Assembly: GCA_902363835.1 (NCBI GenBank)
Contig: CABJBM010000038.1
Location: forward strand, 1 to 50,430
Origin: Lachnospiraceae bacterium
GTDB taxonomy: Bacteria; Bacillota; Clostridia; Lachnospirales; Lachnospiraceae
Length of the DNA: 50,430 bases
Reading direction: 5' to 3'
The translations under genes were made by a program, and so were the position numbers. Each line of letters opens with the position of its first letter. Within the stretch, counting starts at the first letter, position 1. Positions 7,966 to 15,615 of this stretch are shown one piece after another. The notes beneath the pieces are model-generated. The model searched no databases. It saw nothing but the letters and a program-made list of their open reading frames with translations, and had not been told where the DNA came from.

Positions 7966-9378
7966 TTACGGAAGGTTTGATTCAAGCTCATCATAGAGTG
8001 CATCAATGCCGGCAGCTGCATCTCCCTTTCCTGTCCAGATGGTATCCAGGCTGTCGATCATCCCCTTCTTCATTCCGTTAAAGGTAGATACCTTTGCCGG
8101 AAGAACTGCCTTTTCTACCTCAGACATATAGCTGCTTCTGTATGGAAGCGCTTTATAAGCATCGCTTGCAAGAACTTCCTTGCATGCCGGAATCTGGCCG
8201 GAGCTAGCCCAGGTTACGCCGCCGTTCATGGATGCCGATACCATGAATTCCACGGCTGCCTTGCTGTCGGCTTCATTCCTTGAATTCTTTGTGGGAAGAA
8301 TGAAGGTATGGGAATCAGCCCAGCAGTTATCAGTGTCAAAGAGTTTTGGGAATGCCATTGGCACAAAGCTTAAGTTATCTGTCTGCTCAAAAGCGCCTAC
8401 CGCCCAGGTTCCGCCGATGCAGATTCCTGCTTTTCCGCCCTGGAAGAATTTCTGGTGATCATCAATGCCTTCTGCTATGTAGCCTTTGTCATACAGTCCT
8501 TTTACAAACTCAGCTGCCTTTACTGCCTTATCTTTATCAAGGGTGACCGTTTTGCCGTCTTCACTGACAATAGGGGTTCCTCCCATCTGGAAATAGGTTG
8601 CCCACCACAGACGGTAAGGATCGTCTCCGTTATTGGTGATGGCAATGGTGGAGCCGCCTTCCGGGATCACGGCTTTGATCTTATCGCAGACAGCATAGAA
8701 CTCATCCACATTCTTGATGTCAACTGCTCCGTCTGCATTTAAGGTCACGCCGGCCTGTTCTAATATGGCTTTGTTAAAATACATGATCTCCGCATGAGTG
8801 TCCAGAGGCACTGCATAAACCTCTCCGTCAAAAGTAACAGCATCAATGGAGGCCTTGGAATAATGCTGGCTTAAATCAATTCCCAGTTCATCCAAATAGG
8901 AAGTAATCGGCTGCACCACACCGTCTTCCACCAGCTGCGGTAAGGAGGAGGCATGGGAAATACCGATATCCGGCCCTTTTCCTGCAGCAACTGCTGTCTG
9001 AAGCTTTGTATAATAATCCGCCCATACCAGCATAATGGACTGCACCTGCTTGGTAGGACTGGTTCCGTTATACTCCTCAATCATCTTGTTCATAAAACCG
9101 CCGTCGCCGCCGCTGAATAAGGACCACATAACCAGCTTGTTGGCATCAACCGCCACCTGTTCCGGATTGTTGACCGTTCCGTCGTCATTGACATTCTTTG
9201 TTTCTTCCGCTGCCGCTGAAGTTTCACCGCCGGAAGTCTCCTTGCCCGCCTCAGCTGCCTGTGTCGTCTGAGCTGCCGCTGTCGTCTGTGTTGATGCGCT
9301 GTTTCCGCATCCTGACAATGCTGCCATAACCAGTGCCGCTGCACCTAATGCAGCCATCCATTTTTTGCCTCTTCTCAT
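7966..9378 (-). CDS. Extracellular sugar-binding lipoprotein (SBP family 1)
   Basis: A 470-residue ABC solute-binding protein. A short basic start, a hydrophobic helix and the lipobox LSGC (cysteine at residue 24) indicate lipid anchoring outside the membrane; a long Ala/Thr/Glu-rich linker (25-75) follows. The body has the cluster-1 fold (MWSLFSGGDGGFMNKMIEEYN, GKGPDIGISHASSL, GKAGICIGGTWAVGAF). It captures an oligosaccharide for the two permeases downstream, and the product is probably cut by the operon's GH2 enzyme. AGGAGGT lies ahead of the ATG. The sugar specificity is unknown. Confidence 0.92.
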   Translation of the reverse strand: MRRGKKWMAALGAAALVMAALSGCGNSASTQTTAAAQTTQAAEAGKETSGGETSAAAEETKNVNDDGTVNNPEQVAVDANKLVMWSLFSGGDGGFMNKMIEEYNGTSPTKQVQSIMLVWADYYTKLQTAVAAGKGPDIGISHASSLPQLVEDGVVQPITSYLDELGIDLSQHYSKASIDAVTFDGEVYAVPLDTHAEIMYFNKAILEQAGVTLNADGAVDIKNVDEFYAVCDKIKAVIPEGGSTIAITNNGDDPYRLWWATYFQMGGTPIVSEDGKTVTLDKDKAVKAAEFVKGLYDKGYIAEGIDDHQKFFQGGKAGICIGGTWAVGAFEQTDNLSFVPMAFPKLFDTDNCWADSHTFILPTKNSRNEADSKAAVEFMVSASMNGGVTWASSGQIPACKEVLASDAYKALPYRSSYMSEVEKAVLPAKVSTFNGMKKGMIDSLDTIWTGKGDAAAGIDALYDELESNLP

Positions 9379-9460
9379 AATTACCTCCTTGTTTTGTTTG
9401 TTTTACCACGTAAACTATAAAACAGCTTGTTGCCCTCAACTCGTAAAAAGTCGAATTAAC

Positions 9461-9475
9461 AACAGTAATACTGCT
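9461..9475. promoter_or_regulatory. Candidate operator, downstream copy
   Basis: AACAGT-AAT-ACTGCTT, a near-perfect inverted repeat, sits a few bases after the expected transcription start of the sugar operon. It matches the upstream palindrome at 9565-9579. Confidence 0.55.
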
Positions 9476-9486
9476 TTTATATATCA

Positions 9487-9515
9487 ACAATACACCTTTT
9501 TATTGTATAAGTCAA
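9487..9515 (-). promoter_or_regulatory. Sigma-A promoter of the sugar operon
   Basis: On the minus strand TTGACT (9510-9515) and TATTGT (9487-9492) are separated by exactly 17 bp. Transcription would start near 9480, leaving a leader of about 100 nt before the binding-protein ATG at 9378. Confidence 0.65.
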
Positions 9516-9564
9516 TATATTATTATTTATTTTATATGTTTATTTGTGTACTTTTTACATTTGT

Positions 9565-9579
9565 AACAGTGATACTGTT
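9565..9579. promoter_or_regulatory. Candidate operator, upstream copy
   Basis: The perfect inverted repeat AACAGT-GAT-ACTGTT lies about 50 bp upstream of the -35. Its centre is 104 bp from that of the downstream copy, close to ten helical turns, as expected for looping repression. The ArsR-type protein encoded next door is the obvious candidate to bind. Confidence 0.55.
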
Positions 9580-9663
9580 TTGTAATCTTTTTCTTTTGTA
9601 CGAAAAAATAAAATTCCTGTTATAATACAAGCTCTCTGCCTTCCTGCTGCAGGGCAATAAAAA

Positions 9664-9702
9664 GCAACCGTCCGGAAAATGTACCTATTCTCCAAACGGT
9701 TG
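9664..9702 (-). terminator. Terminator of the ArsR-type regulator gene
   Basis: CAACCGT (9665-9671) pairs with ACGGTTG (9696-9702), and GGA with TCC inside. On the minus strand the stem is followed by GCTTTTTATT, a good U-run just after the regulator stop at 9725. It separates the regulator from the sugar operon. Confidence 0.8.
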
Positions 9703-9724
9703 TTTCTTCTTTCGTCATATATCG

Positions 9725-10645
9725 TCAATATTCGATTTCCATAATAATATCCTGGGCATAATCACCGAAGGCCTTTCCAAAAAGATTAAAGCCGCCCTCA
9801 TATTTGGCATCTTTTTTATTCCCAATGGTCATGCTGATAAATGCGTTCTCCAAAAGTCCGATGTCGCTGATCCTGACTTTGGAAACCCGCTCTCCGTTTA
9901 TATAGCTTCCGTCTTCCCTGATCTCCCATTTTATCAAAAGACCGTACTGGGTAGAGCCATTGGGCCACGGGAAAGGCGTAAGCCTCCCTCTTCTGGACCC
10001 GAAATCTCCCGGGCAGCGCCAGGTGGCACATTCCATCCCGTTTACCCATATGGTGATGTCGGACCTCCAGTCCTCTGCATACCCAGGTGCTTCCGAGCAT
10101 ATTTCCATGGAAAAAGCCAGGCGCACCGGCTGCTTTCCCTTTGGAAGCTGATTTGGAAACCGGTATTCCACATATCCTTTGGAAGTCCATAAAAGGCTGG
10201 CATCCCTCCGTTCCGGCAGATAGAAGCTGTATTCCTTATCCTCCATTCCTACCACTCCGGCAGGCGAGTATAAGCCGCAGGTAGGGTAAATGCTGCAGTC
10301 AACAAATGCGCCCACCGGCATTTCAATGCTTAACACCTCATTGATCTGGCTGCTTCTGGGCAGAAAACAGAGATTGGCGTAATCCTGTTTCCTGCTGCAT
10401 ACCTTCATGGTCCCATGACTCCCCGGCTGCTCTTCCATGCGGATCAAATCCGCTGCCTCAAGAAGCTTTAAATGAAAAGCAGCACTGGACTGAGGAAGGT
10501 TAAGGGCATCCGCGATCTGGCTGATGGAGTAATTATTCTGATATAACAGTTTAATAATTTCCAGCCGGACAGGTGATGAGATTGCCTTGCCAAACTCACA
10601 GATCTCCTCCATATTTTCCAGCGTAAATTCCTTGATTTTTGCCAC
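9725..10645 (-). CDS. ArsR-type transcriptional regulator with C-terminal sensor-like domain
   Basis: The first ~85 residues form an ArsR winged helix (FGKAISSPVRLEIIKLLYQN, then the recognition helix LNLPQSSAAFHLKLLEAAD). The remaining ~220 residues are rich in beta-strands and aromatic residues (DITIWVNGMECATWRCPGDFG) and look like a ligand-binding domain; no family name is certain. The GTG at 10645 is preferred over the GTG at 10678 because AAAGGAG lies 9 nt ahead of it. Upstream of and co-directional with the GH2/ABC operon but separated by a terminator, it is probably that operon's local regulator. This subfamily is common beside Lachnospiraceae sugar operons. Confidence 0.82.
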   Translation of the reverse strand: MAKIKEFTLENMEEICEFGKAISSPVRLEIIKLLYQNNYSISQIADALNLPQSSAAFHLKLLEAADLIRMEEQPGSHGTMKVCSRKQDYANLCFLPRSSQINEVLSIEMPVGAFVDCSIYPTCGLYSPAGVVGMEDKEYSFYLPERRDASLLWTSKGYVEYRFPNQLPKGKQPVRLAFSMEICSEAPGYAEDWRSDITIWVNGMECATWRCPGDFGSRRGRLTPFPWPNGSTQYGLLIKWEIREDGSYINGERVSKVRISDIGLLENAFISMTIGNKKDAKYEGGFNLFGKAFGDYAQDIIMEIEY

Positions 10646-11050
10646 GACGCCTCTCTCCTTTCCCCTTTTCCGCGCCACAGGCGCACACGTTGCAGGTTTG
10701 GCATTGCACGGAATTCAGATCCATAACCAATTGATCCTCATTCAGGAGCACCTCTGCCATGCCGGGTATCCTCTCCCACGGACAGTCCTTAGGGATGCAT
10801 GCCTGGCCCAGGAACGCTTACAGCTATTGCTTGATAACTTATCATACCTTATCTTGCGCAATGATGTCAATCCTGGTTACCGGCATATAATCCCCTACCC
10901 TTCTGGAATCAGATCCCGCAGAAATCAGTCCATTAACAATGGCACCTCCCGTATGCCCTGCTGTTTTCATATAGGACTTTGCTTCTATCATAACGTTCTG
11001 TGCACAGCTGCAATGGGAACCCGGGAAATCATATACATGGAAAGCATAAA
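10646..11050 (-). other. Protein-like minus-strand fragments, possible gene remnant
   Basis: No intact gene fits between the ArsR regulator and the permease at 11289. On the minus strand a 49-codon frame (10842-10991, ATG without ribosome site) contains the protein-like stretch DSRRVGDYMPVTRIDIIAQD and ends in adjacent TGA and TAA stops. A second open frame, from about 10817 downward, is cysteine-rich (CIPKDCPWERIPG, then CQTCNVCAC) and runs into the regulator's 5' end. The two could be parts of one decayed Cys-rich protein, but I do not recognise it and chance is possible. The rest up to 11288 is AT-rich with no gene seen. Confidence 0.25.
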
Positions 11051-11288
11051 TTATATTTTTAAAGAATTAAAATTTTCCATTTTAGGAAAATGTTTATATT
11101 TACCATATAGTTTTATAAAAAAGAAAAATATTGCCGAATAATATCTAATTATGATAAAATAAAAAAAGTTTCATCATTTAAAAAATTGATTTCACAATAT
11201 TCAAATTTATCTTTATTACAATCATTTTTTCCTAATGATGAAAGAATAATAAAAGAAAGAATCCTTGAAAAATAGGACTGGTTAATTT

Positions 11289-12659
11289 ATGGAACCAAAA
11301 TTGGAAAAAAAATTTGGTCTTTTTACAGCCATTGCAATGGTTGTAGGTATTGTCATCGGAAGCGGCGTTTTTTTTAAGGCGGAAAAGATCCTTACAGCAA
11401 CCGGAGGCAATTTAAAAGAAGGCATCCTGGCGTGGGTGATCGGCGGTATTATTATGATTTCCTGTGCGTATACGTTTTCTGTTATGGCTACCAAATATCA
11501 GTATGTCAACGGTGTGGTGGATTACGCGGAAGCCACAATGGGGAAAAAATATGCCTATTATGTCGGCTGGTTTATGGCAGTGATTTATTATCCCACGATT
11601 ACCTCTGTACTGGCATGGGTTTCCGCACGGTATACCTGCGTAATCTTTGGCTTTCCCATTACAGGCGGAGAATGTATGACCATTGCCTGCCTTTACCTGG
11701 TTTCCAGCTTTACAATGAATGCCTTATCTCCTGTTTTAGCCGGTAAATTCCAGGTAAGCACTACAATTATCAAACTGATCCCCCTGTTTTTAATGGCAGT
11801 TATTGGAACATTTGCAGGACTGCAAAGCGGTATGACCACGTACAATTTTACCCATTATGTGTCCCAAAGCACTTCCAACGGATTGTTTACGGCCATTGTT
11901 GCGGCCAGCTTTGCTTATGAAGGCTGGATCATTGCAACCTGCATCAATGCCGAATTAAAGAATGCAAAAAAAAATCTTCCTCTGGCTTTGATTGCAGGCA
12001 CTTTTATTACCATGTCCGTTTATATCCTGTACTACATCGGTTTGGCAGGAACCATTAAAAATGAGGTGATGATGGCCGGCGGTGAAACCGGCGCCAAGCT
12101 GGCATTCCAAACAGTTTTCACTTCAGCAGGCGGTTCCCTTTTATTCGTGTTTGTCATCATTTCATGCCTGGGAACCTTAAACGGGCTGATGCTTGGCTGT
12201 ACACGGGGAATCTATTCCCTTTCTGCAAGAGGTCTTGGCCCTAAACCCCAGGTTTTCAGCCAGATTGATCCGACAACCAATATGCCTGTTAATTCCGCAA
12301 TTTTAGGATTGCTTCTTTGCAGCATCTGGTTATTTTACTTTTATGGAGCGAACTTGACCTCCAACTGGTTCGGATTCTTTAGCTTTGATTCTTCGGAATT
12401 GCCCATTATCACCATTTACGCCCTGTACATCCCGATTTTTATTATGTTCATGGCAAAGGGAAAAGAACTTAATTTCTTTAACCGGATATTTATGCCCTGC
12501 CTGTCTCTTGCAGGCTGTATATTTATGATCACTGCCGCCTGGTTTGCTCACGGAATCGCTGCGGCCGCTTATCTGATTGTGTTTTTTGTTATCATGGTAT
12601 TTGGCGCCGTATTTTTGCAGAAAGCAAAACCGGGGCAGAAGGAACACACATATAAATAA
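11289..12659 (+). CDS. APC-family amino-acid permease
   Basis: A 456-residue transporter with about twelve membrane helices. Helix 1 carries the glycine-rich unwound motif of the APC fold (AMVVGIVIGSGVFF), and helix 6 has AASFAYEGWIIATCINAELKN split as FAYEGW and ECF-like acidic N-A-E-L-K-N, typical of the LAT/AAT-type branch. Expected to import or exchange an amino acid across the cytoplasmic membrane; the substrate is not evident. The ribosome site is weak (AGGA about 13 nt upstream). It is monocistronic with a perfect terminator behind it. Confidence 0.88.
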   Translation: MEPKLEKKFGLFTAIAMVVGIVIGSGVFFKAEKILTATGGNLKEGILAWVIGGIIMISCAYTFSVMATKYQYVNGVVDYAEATMGKKYAYYVGWFMAVIYYPTITSVLAWVSARYTCVIFGFPITGGECMTIACLYLVSSFTMNALSPVLAGKFQVSTTIIKLIPLFLMAVIGTFAGLQSGMTTYNFTHYVSQSTSNGLFTAIVAASFAYEGWIIATCINAELKNAKKNLPLALIAGTFITMSVYILYYIGLAGTIKNEVMMAGGETGAKLAFQTVFTSAGGSLLFVFVIISCLGTLNGLMLGCTRGIYSLSARGLGPKPQVFSQIDPTTNMPVNSAILGLLLCSIWLFYFYGANLTSNWFGFFSFDSSELPIITIYALYIPIFIMFMAKGKELNFFNRIFMPCLSLAGCIFMITAAWFAHGIAAAAYLIVFFVIMVFGAVFLQKAKPGQKEHTYK

Positions 12660-12672
12660 GGAATAACAAATT

Positions 12673-12702
12673 AAAAGTGGCTAAACTGACTTAGCCACTT
12701 TT
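12673..12702. terminator. Bidirectional terminator
   Basis: A perfect 12-bp stem, AAAAGTGGCTAA (12673-12684) with TTAGCCACTTTT (12691-12702), has a 6-nt loop and provides its own U-run in both directions. It separates the permease from the convergent small gene. Confidence 0.88.
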
Positions 12703-12717
12703 ACAGTATCCTCTTTT

Positions 12718-12933
12718 TTAAATATCGTCATGCTTATTTCCTGTTTTGTAGTCATCTCTTGCCCAGTTTGGAGCATTGATGGGACCGGCTTTTTCATGGC
12801 CATTTTTCGCAGCGCCCTGGATTTCCTGTACCTGGGCCTGCTCATTTTTTGGATGATGCATTTTTTCATGATTTTCTGTCCCATGATTGTTTGAATCATA
12901 AGGACTTGGTCTTCTCATACCTGCTTTTGCCAT
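12718..12933 (-). CDS. Small hydrophilic conserved protein
   Basis: A 71-residue, highly charged, Asn/His/Lys-rich protein without a hydrophobic core (MAKAGMRRPSPYD, HGTENHEKMHHPKNE, EIQGAAKNGHEKAGPINAPN). A textbook AGGAGGT sits 6 nt before the ATG, and a shared terminator closes the gene, so it is almost certainly expressed. The composition suggests a disordered or nucleic-acid-associated protein; spore-associated proteins of Clostridia can look like this, but that is inference. An overlapping frame encoding KQEISMTIFKK lacks a ribosome site and is ignored. Confidence 0.65.
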   Translation of the reverse strand: MAKAGMRRPSPYDSNNHGTENHEKMHHPKNEQAQVQEIQGAAKNGHEKAGPINAPNWARDDYKTGNKHDDI

Positions 12934-13049
12934 AATGATACCTCCTATCTGCCAATAGTTTTTGTATTCCCGTAGAAACTATGCAGAGAAAATCATGATT
13001 TTTATGGAACGTTTACAGGGAGGATAAAATCACATGTCCGGCTGTTTTC

Positions 13050-13463
13050 TTAATTGCCGTGGTGGTGATGTTCGCCGCAGCCCTGGTCTCCGCAAACATG
13101 ATCACCGTGATGTTCACCGTGATGTTCGCCGCCATGGCTGCAGGCAGCTTCTGGATCAAATTTCAGTTTTCCCGCCAGAAAATCTTCAACAGCCTTATCC
13201 GCTTCTCCGGAAACACCTCCAAAAAGCTTGATATTTGCCTCGCTTAAAGCCCTTTTGGCTCCGCCGCCAATGCCGCCGCAGATAAGGGTGTCAACCTTAA
13301 GATTTTTAAGGACACCGGCAAGAGCACCATGACCGCTCCCATTGGTATTTACCGTAGCAGCCGTAACCACCTTATTGTTTTCTATATCATAAACTTTAAA
13401 ACGCTCCGTGTGGCCAAAATGCTGGAATACCTGACCGTTTTCATATGTTACCGCAACTCTCAT
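13050..13463 (-). CDS. NifB/NifX-type iron-molybdenum cluster-binding protein with His-rich tail
   Basis: A 137-residue protein of the dinitrogenase Fe-Mo cofactor domain family (MRVAVTYENGQVFQHFGHTERF, GALAGVLKNLKVDTLICGGIGGGA split across the sheet-helix fold). The last ~30 residues are a metal-binding tail of alternating His, Gly and acidic residues with two cysteines. No nitrogenase genes are nearby; stand-alone members are widespread in anaerobes and thought to handle Fe-S or Mo-Fe clusters. The start at 13463 is supported by GAGG 7-8 nt ahead; an upstream in-frame ATG lies in non-coding-like sequence. Probably co-transcribed after the DUF134 gene. Confidence 0.85.
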   Translation of the reverse strand: MRVAVTYENGQVFQHFGHTERFKVYDIENNKVVTAATVNTNGSGHGALAGVLKNLKVDTLICGGIGGGAKRALSEANIKLFGGVSGEADKAVEDFLAGKLKFDPEAACSHGGEHHGEHHGDHVCGDQGCGEHHHHGN

Positions 13464-13589
13464 ATTATTTTCCTCACTTTCAATTATTTTTATCATATTG
13501 CCCTTAAATAGTCTGATCATGCTTACAGGCTTTTGCAGCACAGCAACAAGGATCAGCCCATTGGGTTTCTAAATTGGTACGATCACCAT

Positions 13590-13949
13590 TCATTCTTCCT
13601 CATCTCCTGAACAGCATCTTCTCCTATGACAATGGCCGCAGCCAATATGGCCTTCATCACAAAGGATATAATCGCCGCCGTTTATGGACAGCTCCATACC
13701 TTTTACCAGGCATTCGGCCAGCTTTACCCGTGCACTGTTATAAATTGCCTGGGCAGTTGTTCTGGCGACGGCCATACGTTGGGCACACTCCTCCTGATTA
13801 AGGCCTTCAAGATCAATTAACCGTATGGCTTCAAATTCATCAACCGTCATCACAATGACTTTGCGTTCCTCTGAATTGCCGTCTAACGGGCCAAAGCTCT
13901 GACTGTCCGGCATGCGGCAGACACGCCGCCATTTTCTTGGTCTTGGCAT
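13590..13949 (-). CDS. DUF134-family putative DNA-binding protein
   Basis: A 119-residue member of the DUF134 family: MPRPRKWRRVCRMP start, a central sigma-70-region-4-like helix-turn-helix (DEFEAIRLIDLEGLNQEECA, MAVARTTAQAIYNSARVKLA) and a Cys/His-rich C-terminus (CDEGHIGCGHCHRRRCC) that may bind metal or an Fe-S cluster. It lies directly upstream of the NifX-like gene, an arrangement seen repeatedly in anaerobes, so it may regulate that gene or share its cluster chemistry. AAGGATGGG precedes the ATG. Confidence 0.85.
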   Translation of the reverse strand: MPRPRKWRRVCRMPDSQSFGPLDGNSEERKVIVMTVDEFEAIRLIDLEGLNQEECAQRMAVARTTAQAIYNSARVKLAECLVKGMELSINGGDYILCDEGHIGCGHCHRRRCCSGDEEE

Positions 13950-14188
13950 TTTTTCCCATCCTTTATTGAAAGTTTATTGGCATATGCCATTTACTATTTG
14001 CAATATATCACTATTTCCGGCATATGTCAATAACTATTTTCTGCGATTCCTGCTTCCATTTGGCAGGACCGGGAAACAGCCTGGCTCCTTTGATTTTGAC
14101 AAGCATTTCACAGACATATGTTTATTGACAGATCTGGCAGAACTTTGGATTAATGAAAATATTAACATTCACTAGTATCTAAATGAAT

Positions 14189-14722
14189 TTAAACAAACCG
14201 GACAATTTCCTCCAATGGTTTACGGGATTTTTTCCGTACAGTCTGATCTGCTGGATATCCGGCGGCAATTAACCCGCAGATATGCTTTTCCTTGGGAATA
14301 TTCAGCAGTTCAGCAATTTTATATCTATCAAAGATTCCCAGCATGCAGGTACCGATTCCCTGTGATTCGGCCTCCAGGCAAAGATAGGCAGTTGCCGCTC
14401 CAATATCGCCGGGAGCAAAATACTGGCTGTCTACAAGGCATCTGACATGGGGCATTAAATTTGCGTGTTCTTCAACCACAACAAAAAATGCCCGCGCTTT
14501 GGAAGCAAACCCATTTGATCCATGCTGCTGTGCAGATTCTGCCACCTTTTCTATAAGTTCCGGATTTTCCACAACCACAAAACTCCAGGGCTGACCATTA
14601 CAGCCGGAAGGTGCCAGGTGAGCCGCCTCAACACATTTAACCAGCTTTTCATGTTCTACCGGTTGATCTTTAAAATTTCTGCAGCTTTGCCTGCGAAGGC
14701 ATAAATCCATAAAATCATTCAT
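14189..14722 (-). CDS. Nitroreductase-family flavoprotein
   Basis: A 177-residue FMN-dependent NAD(P)H oxidoreductase-type protein. It has the N-terminal FMN-binding arginine motif (RRQSCRNFKDQPVE), APSGCNGQPWSFVVVE (about residues 37-52) and the C-terminal GIGTCMLGIF and LIAAGYPAD segments typical of the family. It would reduce nitro, quinone or other electron-poor compounds; the physiological substrate is unknown. The two-domain minimal length is normal for Clostridia members. It is transcribed alone between the DUF134 pair and the BlaI-type repressor. Confidence 0.88.
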   Translation of the reverse strand: MNDFMDLCLRRQSCRNFKDQPVEHEKLVKCVEAAHLAPSGCNGQPWSFVVVENPELIEKVAESAQQHGSNGFASKARAFFVVVEEHANLMPHVRCLVDSQYFAPGDIGAATAYLCLEAESQGIGTCMLGIFDRYKIAELLNIPKEKHICGLIAAGYPADQTVRKKSRKPLEEIVRFV

Positions 14723-14895
14723 TTTAATTGCTCCTTTCTATTAAAGCCTTTTATAAAGGCTGATAAAACATTTTAATCTGGTTACTTTTTTAGCTTAATG
14801 TCATGGCCTGACGTTATGTAATAATGGCCTTATACTAAAAAATTTTCACTCAGCAGATAGACGGCACCCTTAAACCAGATAACCGCCTGTTTTCC

Positions 14896-15273
14896 TTATT
14901 TCAATTTATCGTCCAGAAGCCTTTTTAAATCTTCCATCTCTTTTACGGATATTTTTTCATCATGAATAAAATTTGCAACAAAATGATAGATGGAACCTTC
15001 ATATATTTTTTGAACGAAAAAACCGGTTTCTTCCTGAATGCATACATCTCTTGTTATAAGAGGGTAAAAGGTATGCCGGCCGGAATTTTTATCAACACCC
15101 AGGGCGCCTTTTTTTACCAGTCTGGCAATCAGCGTGTGGATTGTTTTGGACTTCCAGTGGGTTTCCTGGCTTAAGGCTTCTATAATGGGCGTGGTTGTTT
15201 GAGGGGATTCATTCCACAGTACCTTCATAACCAGCCATTCTGCATTGGATATTTTACAATTGGTGTTTTTCAA
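14896..15273 (-). CDS. BlaI/MecI/CopY-family transcriptional repressor
   Basis: A 125-residue repressor: winged helix (ISNAEWLVMKVLWNE, TTTPIIEALSQETHWKSKTIHTLIARLVKKG) followed by a dimerisation helix region. The TTG at 15273 is chosen over the ATG at 15315 for three reasons: AAAGGGGGG precedes it, the ATG overlaps the promoter -10 and would lie upstream of the transcript, and the operator TACAAGTGTA then falls in the untranslated leader. No blaR1-type sensor protease or copper ATPase is adjacent. It lies downstream of, and co-directional with, the MgtA-type ATPase and its micro-ORFs, but has its own promoter. Confidence 0.85.
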   Translation of the reverse strand: MKNTNCKISNAEWLVMKVLWNESPQTTTPIIEALSQETHWKSKTIHTLIARLVKKGALGVDKNSGRHTFYPLITRDVCIQEETGFFVQKIYEGSIYHFVANFIHDEKISVKEMEDLKRLLDDKLK

Positions 15274-15290
15274 TTCATTCCCCCCTTTCC

Positions 15291-15300
15291 TACAAGTGTA
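15291..15300. promoter_or_regulatory. BlaI/CopY-type operator
   Basis: TACAAGTGTA fits the TACAnnTGTA core known for BlaI, MecI and CopY operators. It lies just downstream of the -10 of the repressor's own promoter, so binding would block its transcription. Confidence 0.7.
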
Positions 15301-15313
15301 GTCACCAAATAAC

Positions 15314-15340
15314 ATTATACTTGCTGAAAGCTGTTGTCAA
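15314..15340 (-). promoter_or_regulatory. Promoter of the BlaI-type repressor
   Basis: On the minus strand there are a perfect -35 TTGACA (15335-15340) and a perfect -10 TATAAT (15314-15319), with a short 15-bp spacer. Transcription would start near 15305. Confidence 0.7.
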
Positions 15341-15482
15341 GTAAAATATGAATTTTCAATGTAATTCAGTGAGCTTTACCACTGACCGGTGCACCAAACC
15401 ATACTCATGGACCGTACCTTCCCAAGCCATAATTACGTGCCTGCTTTTTCATCTACAACGGGCATACTGCCGTATGGGACCC

Positions 15483-15590
15483 TTATGAAATCAGCAGATA
15501 TTGTTTACCTGTTTCCGTGTCCTCTAGAATGCTGATCATATAGACTTGATTATCCTGCATGTAGATAACTTTGAACCGTTCTTTCTCCAT
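15483..15590 (-). pseudogene. DUF6440-like short protein, probably frameshifted
   Basis: A 35-codon frame (MEKERFKVIYMQDNQVYM, then SILEDTETGKQYLLIS) with GAGGTG 7 nt ahead of its ATG. It resembles the start of DUF6440-type small proteins (RFxVIY...D-x-ETGxxYL). Those continue with a second half; here a TAA ends the frame, but the shifted frame just beyond reads VPYGSMPVVDEKAG, which looks like the missing tail. A one- or two-base indel near 15485 would explain this. It lies downstream of the 54-residue ORF in the MgtA region. The family assignment is from memory of the pattern. Confidence 0.4.
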
Positions 15591-15615
15591 TCGGAGCACC
15601 TCATTCCGTACTTTA

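Noticed and set aside
9556..9565. TACATTTGTA, matching the BlaI/CopY operator core, in the sugar-operon promoter region.
   Set aside because: The ten-base pattern is loose, it adjoins a better palindrome, and the BlaI-type gene is 5 kb away; treated as chance.
10587..11141. Plus-strand open frame of 184 codons before the amino-acid permease.
   Set aside because: It begins antisense to the ArsR-type helix-turn-helix, has no ribosome site, and its sequence is low in protein-like features.
14740..14895. Hydrophobic stretch (AVIWFKGAVYLLS) downstream of the BlaI-type gene, where a blaR1 gene might be expected.
   Set aside because: Too short, no start codon and no peptidase motif; cannot be told from chance.
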